From Haemonchus contortus (lineage: Eukaryota > Nematoda > Chromadorea > Rhabditida > Trichostrongylidae): 64,000 bases of DNA. The stretch is taken from contig LS997564.1 of assembly GCA_000469685.2 (NCBI GenBank), positions 19,223,615 through 19,287,614 on the forward strand, read 5' to 3'. The position numbers and the translations under genes are program-made. A model generated the notes under the pieces. It was not told the DNA's origin, made no database searches, and saw only the letters and a list, made by a program, of their open reading frames with translations. Every line of letters begins with the position of its first letter. The first letter of the stretch is position 1. Below, in pieces: positions 11,000-24,469 of the stretch.

Positions 11000-12460
11000 T
11001 GTACCAGTTGTTATATGGTTTGTTCTTTTGGATTAGTCTTATGGACCCACCAAATCCCGCAGATATTTTGGGACGCCGACATTTCGATGAGATTCCCTGA
11101 GAGCAGAATGTTTACGACATATGAAAATAAAAATAAAAAAGCACAACACAAAAAGAACCTCTTGGGTGGTCGCAAAGATGTAGCTATCAACGAATGTTTA
11201 CACCCAAATCTAGGAGGGAAATATTGATATCATTATCGGTGAAATCGATTCAATTGGCTGGTATTATCTCCTCCCAAAATGGCCCCCTCGCTATTTCTAG
11301 CTATGCAGTTCTGCAAAACAAACGGAACCACGCAAATGTGTATTCGTTCTGCACAAACACCACAAAAAAACCCTCACGAATCCTGAGTCCCACAAGGAAA
11401 ATTTCCCATTAACGAGGAAAAGAGGAAAACAAAAGTAGTGTGGGGAAGGATCCAGAAAAAAATAACTTCATCAGCGCCAATACTGTTTCATATGTGCAGC
11501 AAAATAGCGGGCAAAAAAGGGCATTGTGCAAAATTGCCCGTGTCCTGAATACGTCCTCGTCGGATTAAATTTCGACCACGCCCCTTTCGGAATAGTCGCG
11601 AGCGTTTTTTCATTGCCATTTTTTTTTCGATGAAATTGGCTTTAAATGAAAGATATGTTGCACGTAGGACACAACATCGATAGACGACCAATCCAGGTGG
11701 AATAGAAGGAAGAATCGGGTTTTCGTGGACGCTACTGTAGGAAAATTCGGCAGATTTCTGTTATTTGAGCATAAAAAGCTCGGCTAACTACTCCAGATTG
11801 CATGATGACGAGAAATGAGGGCGGTAAGGGCTCAGAAGCTAGTCCCATAAGGCCAAGGCAATCTAGGGATCACAAAGTAGGCACTAGAAACGTCATAATG
11901 CGTCATATGAAGGGGACAGAAATGGAGGAATGCAATAGACATCGGGTATGAAAAATTAGCCATTCAAAGAGCGTATTGCTCAGTTGTTATTGCCATGGTA
12001 CGCCAAAAATCACATCACTAATCAATACTAAGGCCAGCCTATTTTGAAACTGACTGGTATTTTTGTTGTTATTTTGCTTTCTGGGCAAGAACCAGACTTA
12101 TGAAAATCTATTTTGGCCTAAGACTTGACCAGAATAGTATCTCCGCAGAAAATCTAAGGTTTCAAAAAAAAAAAGATCCAAAGAACAAAAACATCAATCG
12201 CAATTGTTGCGGTCCCCGAATCTCATGAAATACTGTAGGGTATAGGCCCTCATGCTCACAGTAGGTAGAACATTCACAAACTCATTATTTCTTTTGAAAC
12301 ACTGGGCCATTAAGGCCAAACTTATCCATATGATGGGACACATCATGATCACTACTGCAATTCCATCAACTGCCAGCCTTGAATCCATCGACTACAGTTG
12401 TCATCTCCGGTGCCCTTGAGACATCCTTATTCGGACATCCGTCAAGGTAATCATAGACCC
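11000..12460. other. Stretch without a supportable gene
   Basis: Several 60-72-codon frames occur on both strands. One minus frame (12194-12388) has a hydrophobic VVIMMCPIIWISLALMAQ run that could be a membrane segment, but no flanking splice sites support it. Confidence 0.25.
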
Positions 12461-12699
12461 TTCAGGTTATTCTCAAGCCCAGATCCCAGTTGTGCTATCT
12501 ACTGCCAGAAGATAGAGACCTGAACATGTAAGTAGAGTTCCAGAGAAATTCGATGACGAGACGGAGGTTTCATTCAGTAAAGCTCTGAATCATCCAGAAT
12601 TTTTGCAAGAAAACCAAACTTCCTGATATAAGCCTAGAACCTCATATGAATCCCAAATGATCATCCCTTATCACACTGTTTGCTGCTCAACCCCTATAA

Positions 12700-13050
12700 A
12701 TGGAGTATTCATTCCTATATCTTGGGTGGAGGTGGGGAAGTGGCAAGTGGCGCACTAACCCACACGCATGGCCACGGGTTCGAATCCCGAATCGATATCC
12801 ACTGGACCAAGCAAGCCCTCCATTTCTGAGGGCCGGTGAATTGGTACCAGACTCGTATGGGAAGATAAAAGCACTAACCTGTACATTAGCAGGCCACCGC
12901 AAGTCACTGTAGGCCACATACGCAATCCGAACGCCACTACGATTCTGAATGGAAGTCGAATGCGAGGGCACATCCCGGAGGCGAGATCGGTTAATGCCTC
13001 AAGACTTCAGATTTAACCCGATTAGAAGGGTCGCGTGGTTTAAAAACCTT
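12700..13050 (+). repeat. tRNA-like SINE, best-preserved copy
   Basis: An A-box-like GTGGCAAGTGGC near 12740 and a perfect B box GGGTTCGAATCCCG near 12777 are followed by a tail shared with the minus copies at 18.2 and 32.4 kb: ATCGATATCC, GGTACCAGACTCGT, 'ggccacatacgcaat', and ATTCTGAATGGAAGTCGAAT. The pol III-type internal promoter and tRNA-unrelated body identify a tRNA-derived SINE. It could be transcribed by RNA polymerase III. It has no coding capacity; the overlapping frames are incidental. Confidence 0.65.
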
Positions 13051-13760
13051 TAATCGCATCGTGTGACAGCATCCTCAGTTTCCAGAGCAACTGAACCCTT
13101 TCGCCAAATATCTCATTTTCTGGAAACATCCACCAATGTCGAAATCGTGATTGTTTTTCAAATCTCTAAAACAATTACTCATACAAAGTATGTCCTCGCT
13201 CAACTGCAACGTCATACGCCCGCTTCTTGCGTCTATCTGACGTAAGCGGTTTTCTTGAGGTAAACAGTGCTATCACAATGAGCAGCCATAGGCAAATATC
13301 GACAACCATAGCTGAGAAGCCCTGTCCAGTAGAAGTCCAAAAAGGCGTTGCACGTGATGTGCCATGATGGAATCGATGGCACGGGAATAGCTAGAGAAGG
13401 AGGATCTGACGCTCTATGGACCTGTTCTCGGCTCGGCCAATTGAGCTTCATACCGAACTTTATGGTTAAAGGATACAAGCTACCTTGCCAGGCATGTCGA
13501 GAGGGAGGCGAAGGATTAAGGACCCCTCACGTTTGGAGTGCTATGTATGTCTGTGCTACCGTGCACATACCAGTCCCAAGAATGCGCCCTTGGGGAGAAT
13601 GGGTTTGGGTTTGGCGTCATTCTCTGGCAGAAGAAACAGGGTGTATTGACCCACTTACTCCATGTTTTTATCCAAAAACTACCATAAAACCACCCCATCG
13701 GCATTTATTGAAAAGTGAGCACCATCACTGAACAACTTGAAAGTCCCTCAGCCTTTACAG

Positions 13761-13955
13761 TGGCCTGGGTCAACAAATGTGAAGCAATATTTTCGTAACG
13801 GAACACTTCGTGAATATACAGTAAGAAGGGAAAAATTTGTGGATTTTTGGGGCTCTTTTTTTAAAAGGACACTTCTTATCACAAACGATGACCTTACCAA
13901 ACAAACAACCAGATATGACAGGATATGGCTCACTGATAAATTACATAGGCCACTG
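13761..13955 (+). CDS. Internal exon of an unidentified gene
   Basis: A 65-codon exon, phase 0 at both ends, lies between acceptor CAGCCTTTACAG and the strong donor GTAAGT; the other two frames are closed. It encodes REYTVRREKFVDFWGSFFKR and then TNDDLTKQTTRYDRIWLTD, a charged, folded-looking segment. A smaller candidate exon upstream on the same strand (12466-12527, CCCTTCAG to GTAAGT) may belong to the same gene, but at least one linking exon is missing. The SINE at 12.7-13.05 kb would then be intronic. The family is not recognised. Confidence 0.5.
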
Positions 13956-14029
13956 GTAAGTTTCGGGTTGTATCCTCGAATCTTTCAAGGAACTACAACA
14001 GAATCTATTTTTTATAAATAACTTTCACT

Positions 14030-16650
14030 ATAACTCTTCGAAGCATTGTTGAACACGATTTCGAATAAGAAATAATTAACTATCCGTAACTAACACAGAA
14101 CTATGTATGCATATGAAGCCAGACCAAGTGTATCAGCGATTTATAGTTACTGCTAAGTAATTACTATGATTTATGACTTCTTAATGCGATGAAATATTGT
14201 ATTCTGGTGTTGACGACTACTGACCAACTATTATAATGAAAATGAATGATGAATAATCACTCTATAAACGAGTATTGAACTAGAAAACGAGCTAAAAGCT
14301 AGAAAACAAAAAAAATGAGCATTGAGTAGAAAAAAAGTGAGGAGACTGAAAAAATTGGTCGTTACACGCCTCTATTATGCCTATTAGAAGAAGAAAAAAG
14401 CAGGGTACTGGGAAAAAAGCACTACGCCACTTTCTTTTCAGAAAGAAATTCCAAAAAAAACCATTCGATCTCAAATCTTGTAAGTCTTCCACCAGGTGGA
14501 TGACACCGAAATTGATGGGAAAATGGAGGTGATAGCTCTTTTTTTTTTGTAAATCGAAAAACTAACTGGTAGATATGGCGAATGTACGGACAAAAACTTG
14601 AGAGTAAGTGCTCGAGGTAAGGTGTAATGACAGGTGCACAAAAAGGATAGGTCCGATTTCGATCTGAAGCCGATCGTTTTCTCCATAAATCAACATCCTT
14701 GGGCAATTGGCATGGATTTTTTGGCTGGTTTCGGGAACCTTATCAAACTAAGGTTCGAAAAGCTCCCTGTTACTTGTAGAAGTCCCAAGAAGGCTGGACA
14801 GGAGCCAATACCCAAACCTTCAAAAGAACGTGCCTGACAGGCGCAAAGGGACGATAAGCAACAAGACGGTATGAATGCTTGGCGTCGTCTGAGGAGCAGG
14901 CAAGGGACACACAACAGCTAGAGTTCAGAGATGGCAGAGTAGATGCAGCTGATTGTCAGTCGCTTTTTCTTCTTGAGGATACCGTACTGCAGCTATTTCC
15001 GGTGTGCTTCGACGTTAGTCACTTGTTGCCTTTTTGCCCCCAGAAGCACTCTCGACTGCCGTTGCAGACTGCATTTCCTACGGGTTTCTTCAGAACGCTC
15101 AAAAGCGACGCCTCCAGGCTTCTGGCTAGAGTAGGAACGCAACTGTTTCGGTTGATACTAACTGATACAAAATAACGAGGGCAGGACAAGAATCTTTGGC
15201 ATTCACAAGAAAGTTGCCGAGAACAAGATGAATCCTAACAAATAGATGGATCACTGGATGTAATTACAAAAAGATTACATCACACGGCTCTGATCAATCG
15301 ATTTGGGAGCTCCATGAACTGATCGATCCAGTACGGTACCAGACTCTATATACCCCTGATGTTATGTCTAATATGAAAAGCGGCAGCACCGACTTTCCCA
15401 AATTGGCCAGCTTTTTCACACCGTTTTCGTGATTCTGAATGAAAAGTCATTCTTCTTCGAAGACACCTCGTTCTCCCCCTCCAGCAAGGATCGTGAATGG
15501 ACTGAAATTGGAGCACTGTCGACAACGACGTCAGAAGCTGACGGTCACAAATACCGGTACCAATCCGTGTTTCTGTGGATGTCGTTATTGTTCAGTTGTC
15601 TTTTTTGGACCATATCATTTCCTCACAAGATCATGGAAGCATTTGAATATGGGCATTGTCGATAAGACATGAAAAAGTAGTAAACAACCAGGAACTGGTA
15701 AACAAGACAGCAATTTTGCCGTTCCAGAAAATACCGATTGATTGACAACAAGAGGAGAATCACTTGACTGACCATGACGGAATCCCATCGAAGGTAGGAG
15801 GGGATTGCAACCGATAATGCTTGAGCATTTGTCAACGACTGCATATTCGTGAAAACGTCTTCGTGAAAACGTCATAGAAACGACACCCATCAAAACAAAC
15901 ATGAAGCAGCCGATGAAACTGCAGCGGTCGGTGAGATTTTGCTGCTTGCTTCTTGACCAAGACACTATTTCAATTCTTTCTGATCCTAGCTCGAAATCCG
16001 ATATCTGTAAAGTTCAGATGCTTTCACTGACATGGGAAGTAGAGGAAAATAAGTTTTTCTCATGAAAAATGACCTTGGTCATGAAGGACAAAGGCGTACA
16101 CAATCTGCAACGGTGATAGCATCTCGATAGAAGTCGTTCCGATGGAAGAAATTGGAACCGCGTAAAATACTGCCGTTCGTTAAAAGTTCGCTAGTTCGAT
16201 CTGCTACAAGGATCTGCTACAAAGGGATATCGCGCAACAGTTTCCATGTAGGAAGAGACAGTGATCTATAAGAAACGATCTGGGAGTTCTGTTATGACAA
16301 CACTATGTGCTACGTGCAGAACAGTATCGCCCACGCCATACAATATTTGACCGTTCCTCTTATCAGCAAATTCAGGCCACTCCCCTCGAGAGAGACCTTC
16401 GACCTTCCGACCTTTGGCTACTGGTATAAGTAAGTAGTTCTATGCACCGTACTTTAAAAATAGCTTTTATTCTGCTAAAAATTCCACAAATTACCATGTA
16501 TAGCCTCTATGTCCGAAGAAGTGAAATATTGAGAGAGCAGAAAGAATCAAGGAAGTTGTGTACTACAATTAGTTGCCACTAGGATTTTTCACAACCAGCA
16601 TAGACGAGTATTCTGTGGAGTTCGATAATTTCTTATAAACATCATCATAT
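14030..16650. other. Long stretch without a supportable gene
   Basis: Frames up to about 116 codons occur (minus 15615-15965, plus 14879-15175), but none is bounded by good splice sites and the translations look random. A short direct duplication CTTCGTGAAAACGT (15846-15875) and GATCTGCTACAAaG (16199-16218) are the only local repeats noticed. Confidence 0.3.
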
Positions 16651-16660
16651 CAGACTCACA

Positions 16661-16850
16661 TCAGGAAAACACCCACTTGGTCAGGAGCCGGTTCAAATGT
16701 AAGAATTGTTGATGCGAACCGAGAGTAAGGAGCTTGGACGAATCCGGTCAGAGTCATAACTTTCAACCTTTTTTCTTCTACTAGACAATTATGGTAACTT
16801 GAAGACAAGAAAATGCCAGTTTTCAGAAGATTCCAGAAGTATAGGGACAG
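16661..16850 (-). CDS. Internal exon of an unidentified gene
   Basis: Acceptor CCTTTTTTCAG and donor GTGAGT bound a frame open for 63 codons, entering in phase 0 and leaving in phase 2. The peptide contains LYFWNLLKTGIFLSSSYHNC, then VMTLTGFVQAPYSRFASTIL and FEPAPDQVGVFL. If the donor were not used, the frame would stop one codon later (TGA, 16656-16658). Both splice signals are consensus, which makes a real exon likely; no family is recognised. Confidence 0.5.
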
Positions 16851-16999
16851 CTGAAAAAAGGATGCCAAAACACCTATGAATATTAAGATGAGGAGAGAAA
16901 CGAAAAGACGTCATGACACACGGCGAGTCAGTAAAAAAGTGGGAAAAACGTCGGAGTGTAGTAGATGAGGAATACATCAAATAGGGAAACCAGTATCCA

Positions 17000-18120
17000 T
17001 GCACAAAGAAGCACAGATCTCACAGGGACACATGACTAAAATAGCTATTGATTAAAAGTTTATTTGGTCTAACTAAAAATAGATTTTGACTGACAAAACA
17101 TGGAAAACAGTAGTTATGCCCATATCTATTCTGATGAAAGGATGCAACTGCAGTCTGGCTTGCAACGAAGTGAATTTGTTTGTTGCAACTTGCTTTTAAA
17201 AGATGAGCCTGTCGAAGATTTGCAGACTTTTTGAAACACTACCGTAATGCCGCAGTCAACATTACTGCAGCTCTGAATATCCTTCACAGCCTTTAACAAA
17301 ACATCGGAAATCTTATGGACGTCTATAAACTATTGCCTTGGCAACAGGCAAATGGAAAAAAAGGAGATTTTGCTCGGCTTGATCGATCGTCTTGCCACGC
17401 CATATATCAGAATTTCATTAAAAATTCTAGGGATGTTTAAATGATTGATTGGTCTGCCATGTCTTACAATCTCCGTATGCTCCTGGGGAAACCTTGATGG
17501 GTCTCAACAACCCGCCAGAACTTCCCTAGAGGCTTACCAATCCGGAGAACCTATCCAGAAGAAAGGAATGAGTTGACTCGCCTGGGGGGGGGGGGGGAGG
17601 CTCAGTAAGGGGACAGATCACCAGACCAAGGGAGCGGGTGTGGCAGTATCTGCCACAATCTTACTTCAGCTTAGAATAACAGTTGTATCTTGACTCTATG
17701 GCAACGTTACTTGTTGTGCAATTCCAAGAAACTCTCGGAATGTGCATATAGCTCAAACTGAAGGAGTGTCATTGGTTTGAGGCCACCGTCGTCATAGAAA
17801 TGCTTGTAAACAAATATTTCAGACAAGTTCTCTTGGAAGTAGGAACTGCAGGAGCAGGAGGGCATGGGAAATCAAAAAAGAAAGAAGCAAACAAATATGA
17901 ATCACGAACAGGAAACTGAATAAAATCATGAAATGGTAGGTAAACTGGATGGGTAAACATGGGTAAAGTCAAAATTTATGCTGTTCCAAAGACACTGCCG
18001 TTTGCTTGAGTGAATAAATCGAAAGTCAATATCCCTAAATAAATAAACGTAAGTAAATAAACTATATAAAACGAAGAAATACAAAATTAAATATAGCAAA
18101 GTATATGACGTCTTGAAGGA
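17000..18120. other. Gene-poor stretch with a 14-bp G run
   Basis: An uninterrupted run of 14 G (17584-17597) stands in otherwise ordinary sequence. No exon with two good splice sites was found. The minus frame 17769-17972 is Pro/Phe-rich and unsupported. Confidence 0.3.
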
Positions 18121-18124
18121 TCAA

Positions 18125-18380
18125 GTCTTGATGCGTTGATCAATCCCGTCTGTGGGATGCGCCCAGCATTCGACTTCCATTCAGAATCGTAGTGACGTGT
18201 TAGCGATGTGTATGTGGCCTATACAATCACTTGCGGAACAGCCGATGTACGAGTCAGTGCTTTTATCCTCCCAGACGAGTCTGGTACCCCTTCATCGATC
18301 CCGGAGGGATGGAAGACTTTGTTGGCCTGGACGGATATCGATCCGGGATTCGAACCTGTGACCTATGGGCTATTTTATGT
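18125..18380 (-). repeat. tRNA-like SINE copy
   Basis: The reverse strand reads from a B box GGTTCGAATCCCGG (near 18350) through 'gatatcgatcc' complements and 'ctggtaccagactcg' to ATTCTGAATGGAAGTCGAAT, collinear with the plus copy at 12.7 kb. The overlapping plus frames of 60-90 codons are incidental. Confidence 0.65.
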
Positions 18381-18399
18381 AACTCCAGGTATTTTTTAA

Positions 18400-20280
18400 C
18401 TCAAGTCAAAATCATGGAGTACACATCAGGATTAGGGACTCCATCTACTCTAACTTCACCCCCTTCGAAAATAAATAATTTTGGAATCGAGAAACGAAGT
18501 AGCAAAACGTAATTGGAACAGAAAAACAACTCAAACGACGTGCACGAGCATGGAAGTGGATGTTGGCATGCATAACAACGGCAGAGAACAACAACAAAAA
18601 GGATGAATAGAGCCATTCGTATAACGTTAGCTTTACTGAGTAATGTTCATAAGTCGGAAGGGGTTTACTGAGAAAAACATCAACATAAAAGGTCAAAAGC
18701 TTTAGAAATCGGAAGTCATACAGCCAGGGAAGCAGTATGTTGTAATTCCTATGCATAGCTACATACGCCAGTTGAATACAGTAAGCGCTAACTAGCGTTC
18801 TGCCATGGAATGGCTGTCTTCGACGGAATGCATCATTTTGGACTCCGCTCACTAGAAAAAGCTATCAGAAAGAATGATTTCCACTGACTGATGGCCGTTT
18901 CAGTTGCAACACAATGAATGATCGGCGGGAAGTGCAACCATGTATCGCATTCATCGACTTTTTTGTCGACGTCTCAGCTGCTCCATGCAGTAGGAGGGGT
19001 CATTCCGACGAGATAACATCTGCACATGCAAACTTAATCGAGCGAAACGACACTTACATCATCGTCTGCAGGGCTGCAGCAAAGCGCTCGGTTTGCCGTC
19101 ATGTGATTCAGCATGCCGACACACTCAGACCGCCTAATAGTTCCAGGAATGTTCAGTTTGCAGACTTTAGACAGCTGGAAGGAGACGACTGGAGACCCCC
19201 TGACATGAATGGCGTCAGGATAATAGGAAATTTTGAATATGTTCCCTGACAGGAGTACACCTCTCAAAGTAAGTAGCGAGTTTTCACTTACAATTTTTTT
19301 CTATGAGAAATAATATCAAAAGTACAAAAGTTAAGACAAGCAAACATCGCCAATGACATACAACAGAGAGCTCGGTGGTGTAGTCATGCTTACCCCAGAG
19401 ACGATGAATTTTGCCGTGACATTCAGCAAAAGACGTGGCAATTTAGATCGTGCAGTACTTCAAAGACAAACAATCATTGCCGTGACAAATAGCAAGAAAC
19501 ATGACATAACGATGTGCGCGCAACCATAACCGAGACTTTGGAACTCCGTTCAAATTTTTTCGGAATAGAAGAAAAGTAGAAAAGGTCACTGAGACTAGAG
19601 TAGCTAGGTGCTGAAGATAGGCGTGGCGTGCACCGATGTGGGCGGAGTTTGACCAGAGTTCATCACTGCCTTAGTTACGAAGGTTCTTTGCTGTCACGCA
19701 CGCTTGAAGGTGCTTTAGCCTAACTGCTAATCTTATATGTTACTCCAAGACATAAATTTCAAATGAAGTTCATTCCGATCAACCATGAGAAATGTTTATT
19801 TTGCTTTACATGTTCCAAGGAAATTAGTGTGACTGCCACTCTCAACTTTACACGGTTACCGTGCCAATGAAAAAGGACTATCAACCGGTTACATCGCCAA
19901 TAGAGCAATCAAATTTTCAATTCCCAGGCTAATAAGATAGGTTCATTTTGTACATGTGTGGATCACTTACTTCAAATCACATATGCTGGGCATAAAAAAG
20001 TGCATAGGAAATCCATAAGCGTGAAAAACTCTACAAAGTACCCAAAACGAGTGAATTCTACATTTTTTTTTCGGGGGAAAACAAATGTCCAAGATGGCTA
20101 TTCACTTAGATTGAGATGTGATGCTAGCTAGCTCGTACAAAATTTGGCCAATTAGTAGTCACGGCCAGCAGTCCAGGAATATTATGCTCACTTAATTGAG
20201 GTTGCTAAATCGGAAAACTCGGACCTTGAACAGAATTGAACTTATCGGAAACGGTAAGCCTCCACGATTGAGAAATACTT
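18400..20280. other. Stretch with only weak coding hints
   Basis: A plus frame (18914-19249, 111 codons) follows CCGTTTCAG and contains DFRQLEGDDWRPPDMNGVRI, which looks protein-like, but it ends in a stop without further support. A minus frame of 135 codons (18445-18852) is unsupported. Neither is called a gene. Confidence 0.25.
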
Positions 20281-20282
20281 AC

Positions 20283-20345
20283 TTGAGCTGGGGAACCAGC
20301 AAAGAGCAAAGAGGTTTACAAAAACAGCATAGGCCAGGAGACGGG
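20283..20345 (-). CDS. Possible small exon with a membrane-like segment
   Basis: The frame after acceptor CTAGATTAG is open to donor GTAAGT and encodes RLLAYAVFVNLFALCWFPSS, a hydrophobic run such as a transmembrane helix. It is only 20 codons, so chance is not excluded. Confidence 0.25.
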
Positions 20346-22023
20346 CTAATCTAGGTACATGTCAGGTAGAAAACATCAGAAGGCAATTCAGGTATTTTTC
20401 TTAAGGTTCACTCGTTTCGATGCGACCATACTCCATTTCCACTCGGATTCGTAGCAACGTTTGATTACGTAGTGGGCCTCTACACTTTGAATCAAGCCGT
20501 GCGTACAAGTTAGTGAGACTTGCTTCCTTTTTCGGTCCCTTCTCCGCTTCCATACTGAAAGTAGTCGACTTCGCAAGACAAAATATTGGGTTGCTCAAAA
20601 CGAGATCTGATTTGGGATCAGACTTACAAAGGATGAACAGCAGCGAACAAATTGTTGTTTGCCCATCTCCCCCGACGAAGTATTTGGATCTTATTGGGGC
20701 CTTTATTGGGAGAGGTTGTACCGTACATATCTGACCTCAAGCACTTCAATTCCAATGGCAGTATTTACGACCAAAAGCAAAACGATTCGCGTCCTAAGTG
20801 CCACTAGAGCCACCGCATACTAATGGAAGCAGGTCAACATTTATTGTTTTCCTGACGAAATCTAAACGGTCCTCTTATCAGCAGAAATAAAACGAAACGA
20901 GGACACAATGTCAGCGCCGGATGCCCTACGACTTTTGCACTCAGGATCTATCCGTGTAATGAAGCAGAACGGCAATTGGGTCGGAGGGTAAAGGTGGGGA
21001 AGAGGCAAATATTCTTCTTCACAATTACACTCGATTCAGAACGATCCGGATTAGGCATCCCCAAGTTGATCGAACTGCCAATGTCGTGCTAAGCGATTTA
21101 ATCGTTCAGCTGCGTACGAGACACGTGCTCAATCAGGCTCCAGCTCGGTGTCAGCCTGAAGTTGAATGCATGGCGCATCTTAAAACAGACTTGCCATTGC
21201 TGATCAATTCGTTTGCGCTTGATATCGAATCGGATGAGCATCTCACCGGTGGCCGAACTTGGGTTATCACGGATTTAAAAGAAATAAAAAATTGTGGCGA
21301 GATCGGGGAAATATGAGTTTTGTAGATTAATAGTCAGGTTAGAAAAGTTCCCGGGTTAAAATTTCAAGGACGCCCATATAAAATGTCATTTTTGAATTCA
21401 ACATAGTCTCATTTAATTAGTATATCAGAAGGATATTGAGCGTAATAGAATGTAGGGGGTAAGGAAAAAGATCGGTCGAATTGAGAAGCGTCACGAATAA
21501 GAGTGGATCCAGGAAAGCACTTGAGTCTTAGCGCTTTCATCTTTTCATCCTCCTTAACTTCGAGCAGCTTATCTGCTCTAATACCGTGAGGATTTGCCAC
21601 GGCTTTACGCATACCCCGCTCGAAGCTCAGTTCCTAAAATTCTCGGGGAAGTCTCAGAAATGAGCCTAATCTTGAGAGAAGTTTCCTGGTCGGACCGAAT
21701 TCACACCATTAATTCATCGATTAATTGTAAATTCGATATATGATTAGCTTCCATATACACTATCATTGAAGGATACGGTAGCGATATACCGTAGTCCGAT
21801 GTGTACTTCCTTGGCGCTCTGCTATTTTCCGCATGCTTGCACTATCTTCGCTTGCTTGCACGAGGATTTTTTTATGAGTGAGCAGAATGGAAAACAACCA
21901 TAAGAACCACACGTTCTTCCGAGAGTAGTATCTATTTCCAGCCGACCTTAATTCGAAAGCAAAGCCTAAGATTCTTTGAAAAAATTCCATTAAGAAAATT
22001 GGCTGCTAGTACGAGATTCCGAA

Positions 22024-22333
22024 ATGGAGAGGGCAGTTGTGGAGAGTTTAAGCCGGATTCCTGTACAAGGGAGAACAGAGGGACGTGGTGAGGTATATTC
22101 GTCGTCAGCAGTGTGTTCCAATGGCGTGCGCCGCAATTATGCACATTCTGCAAACGACAACGGCAGGGGCGGTAGCTGCAGTGAGAGAGCGATAAGAGAA
22201 ATGAAAAACAATTCCTGCAAAAGAGGAGCGGACGCCCGCGTCCCACCGCAGCTGACGATCGATGCGACCGACCATCTAGGCGACGACGATCTGATGCTGG
22301 GAAGCAGACGGGATGTTCGGTCTGCTCGGTCAG
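22024..22333 (+). CDS. Possible first coding exon, GC-rich
   Basis: An ATG-initiated frame runs 103 codons to the strong donor TCAG|GTAAGCC. The end encodes TIDATDHLGDDDLMLGSRRD. The block is clearly richer in G+C than its surroundings. The opposite strand is also open here for 212 codons (21932-22570) and would begin with a hydrophobic leader, so the coding strand is uncertain; the donor favours the plus strand. No family is recognised. Confidence 0.3.
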
Positions 22334-23716
22334 GTAAGCCAGCAGGATAAGTTGTTGTAGGGCAACAGCTGAGCGCTGTGTTGTCTCACTCTCCTTCTCC
22401 GCCCCGTCGCTAGCTGGTGTGCTCACAATCAGTAAAAAGCCCACGAAAACATAAGTGCATGTACGCGTCAGCAAAAAGGCTATGGTAAAACTGAAGTAAG
22501 GAGTAGAAGTTGCATGCGATTCGAAAATTACAGACAATGACAACCTTCTACTACATATGAGGATTGGCAAAGGAATCCGTAAGTTCTAATGCGTACAAGT
22601 GATAGAATTTTCTGTTCCCCGAAAAAGATTTGAGTCAAAGACCAAGGGTAAAAAAAATTGGTCAAACTCAAATGAAGACACCAAACTGGAACAAAATCAA
22701 GACTCCCAAAACGAATCCCTACCGAGCAGAGTCTCGCTACTCCTTTTGCCGTCTCAACTGCTTCTATGGATTTGGACTTAGACGATAAGATTCGGGCAGA
22801 AAGAGGAGGAGACTGGATAAAGTTTCAAGCAAAATGCGAGGTAGTAAAACTTCGTTGAAATGCAAGAGAGTGATATATAAAGAATATTGAGCTCTACTTC
22901 TTCTGGGTCTCGTTGAGGTACATGAGCGTTGCAAGAACAGCCGCGAGCGGTCGCGCTGCGATCCGCGAGATGGATAGTTGTCAAAAACGAAACATATGTC
23001 TAAAACGCACACACGATCCCTTTATACTCCTACATTAAATGTTTTCCTGCAAAACGTTTCGAAATCAGCAGGAAACTATTGCATTCGCCATTACACAGTG
23101 ACTGCTGATCACTTTTTTTCGTCAGCCTACTGAGCAGTAAACATTATGAAAGTGGGCTGTCAGAAGCAAGCACAAATGCAAGGCACCCATGACAGAGTTC
23201 TCAGAGATCTGGAAAGACTAATTAGGTAGGCGAACGGAACAAACAGCCTTCGGGAACGAAATGAACGGCAAGGGATCCTTGCAAAACAATAATGAAGAAC
23301 TCCGATTTGTCTAATTGGAAATGAAATTGAAAAGAAAATAGAAAAAAGTGATGCGAAAGTTCTAGTTTGACAGCACACTACAGGGCTTCAGCCGAGGCGT
23401 CGGAAGAGCCAGTTAAGAGACTGTATTGGTTGTTATGATGGGAATGGAGCGCGTTTGCTGAAAACACGAGACCGATGATGTCATATTGCGTGGCAATGGA
23501 ATGAACCTTTGAATAGGTCTATAGCCAAGGGAGGCTATTTCTAGTCAGCTATGCGACAGAACGAATAAAATGGATAAGATGATGGTGCCGTTCAGCCTAG
23601 CTTATTGCCATTCAAGCCGTCTCCTAGTAACGACGATCCTTCATCATCAAGCATCACTAGTGACAACAAGATTTTGCAGGCATTACGTGAGATTCCCAAG
23701 CAACGAATCCACTCAC

Positions 23717-23801
23717 GAGGGTGTTACGTTGGAAATCTGGTTGGGACGTTTGGGACAGCATGAAGAATGTAATAAAAGCTAGGTTTTTGATGACGAAGCA
23801 G
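23717..23801 (-). CDS. Possible small exon
   Basis: The acceptor GTCGTTTTTCAG and donor CTC|GTGAGT enclose 28 open codons in one frame only (phase 2 in, phase 0 out), encoding FVIKNLAFITFFMLSQTSQP. The splice signals are good; the length is too short to be sure. Confidence 0.25.
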
Positions 23802-24469
23802 CTGAAAAACGACGTGGAGTAGACGGGGAGATACAGCAGCAGCAGCATAAGTGCGTATGTGTGCATAAACCAGTCACCACATCTCAGAACCCGTTCCGTC
23901 CTACGGGGACGACAACGTGGGAGAAAAAACTCATCGCGGGTGAGGCGTAAAAAGCATCGAAGGTTTGCTTGTTCGGGTCGCTTGCAACGCTGAAGGACCA
24001 CGATTCACGGGGGAACACTTGGCGATGCAGAGGGGAATGTCGGGGATGAGGAAACGCATCATTTCGATCACAACCCGGGATGTCATTGGAAAACATCACA
24101 AACCACATCAAACGTATAGAAGTTAGTCAAGTTTGCGTGTTGTTTGACGAGCTGAATTGGATGATTCGCTTGATGTTAGATCCATGAACTCTTGAAGAAC
24201 GAGACCTTCTCGTTGCAAACGTTGTCAAGGCGACTGAATAGAATCACCGAACAAAATCGATCAGCTCTAGTCATCTGATCAATCAGTCCCATACCCATTT
24301 AGCAACACTTTGAAAAACAAATATTCCTGATTGGGACGTGATATTATCGAAATACTATTCAAAGAGTAAATTGGACGGGTAGACAGTCGCTAAGCTGATC
24401 AACTAGCGAGGTGAAAGGCCGCCGGATAGCGGCGACAATAGTGACGAATTTAGTAAAGCGAACAAACAT

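Noticed and set aside
16820..16850. Heat-shock element (GAAnnTTCnnGAA)
   Set aside because: The motif falls inside a well-supported exon and lacks a TATA box or a repeat context; probably a coincidence of codons.
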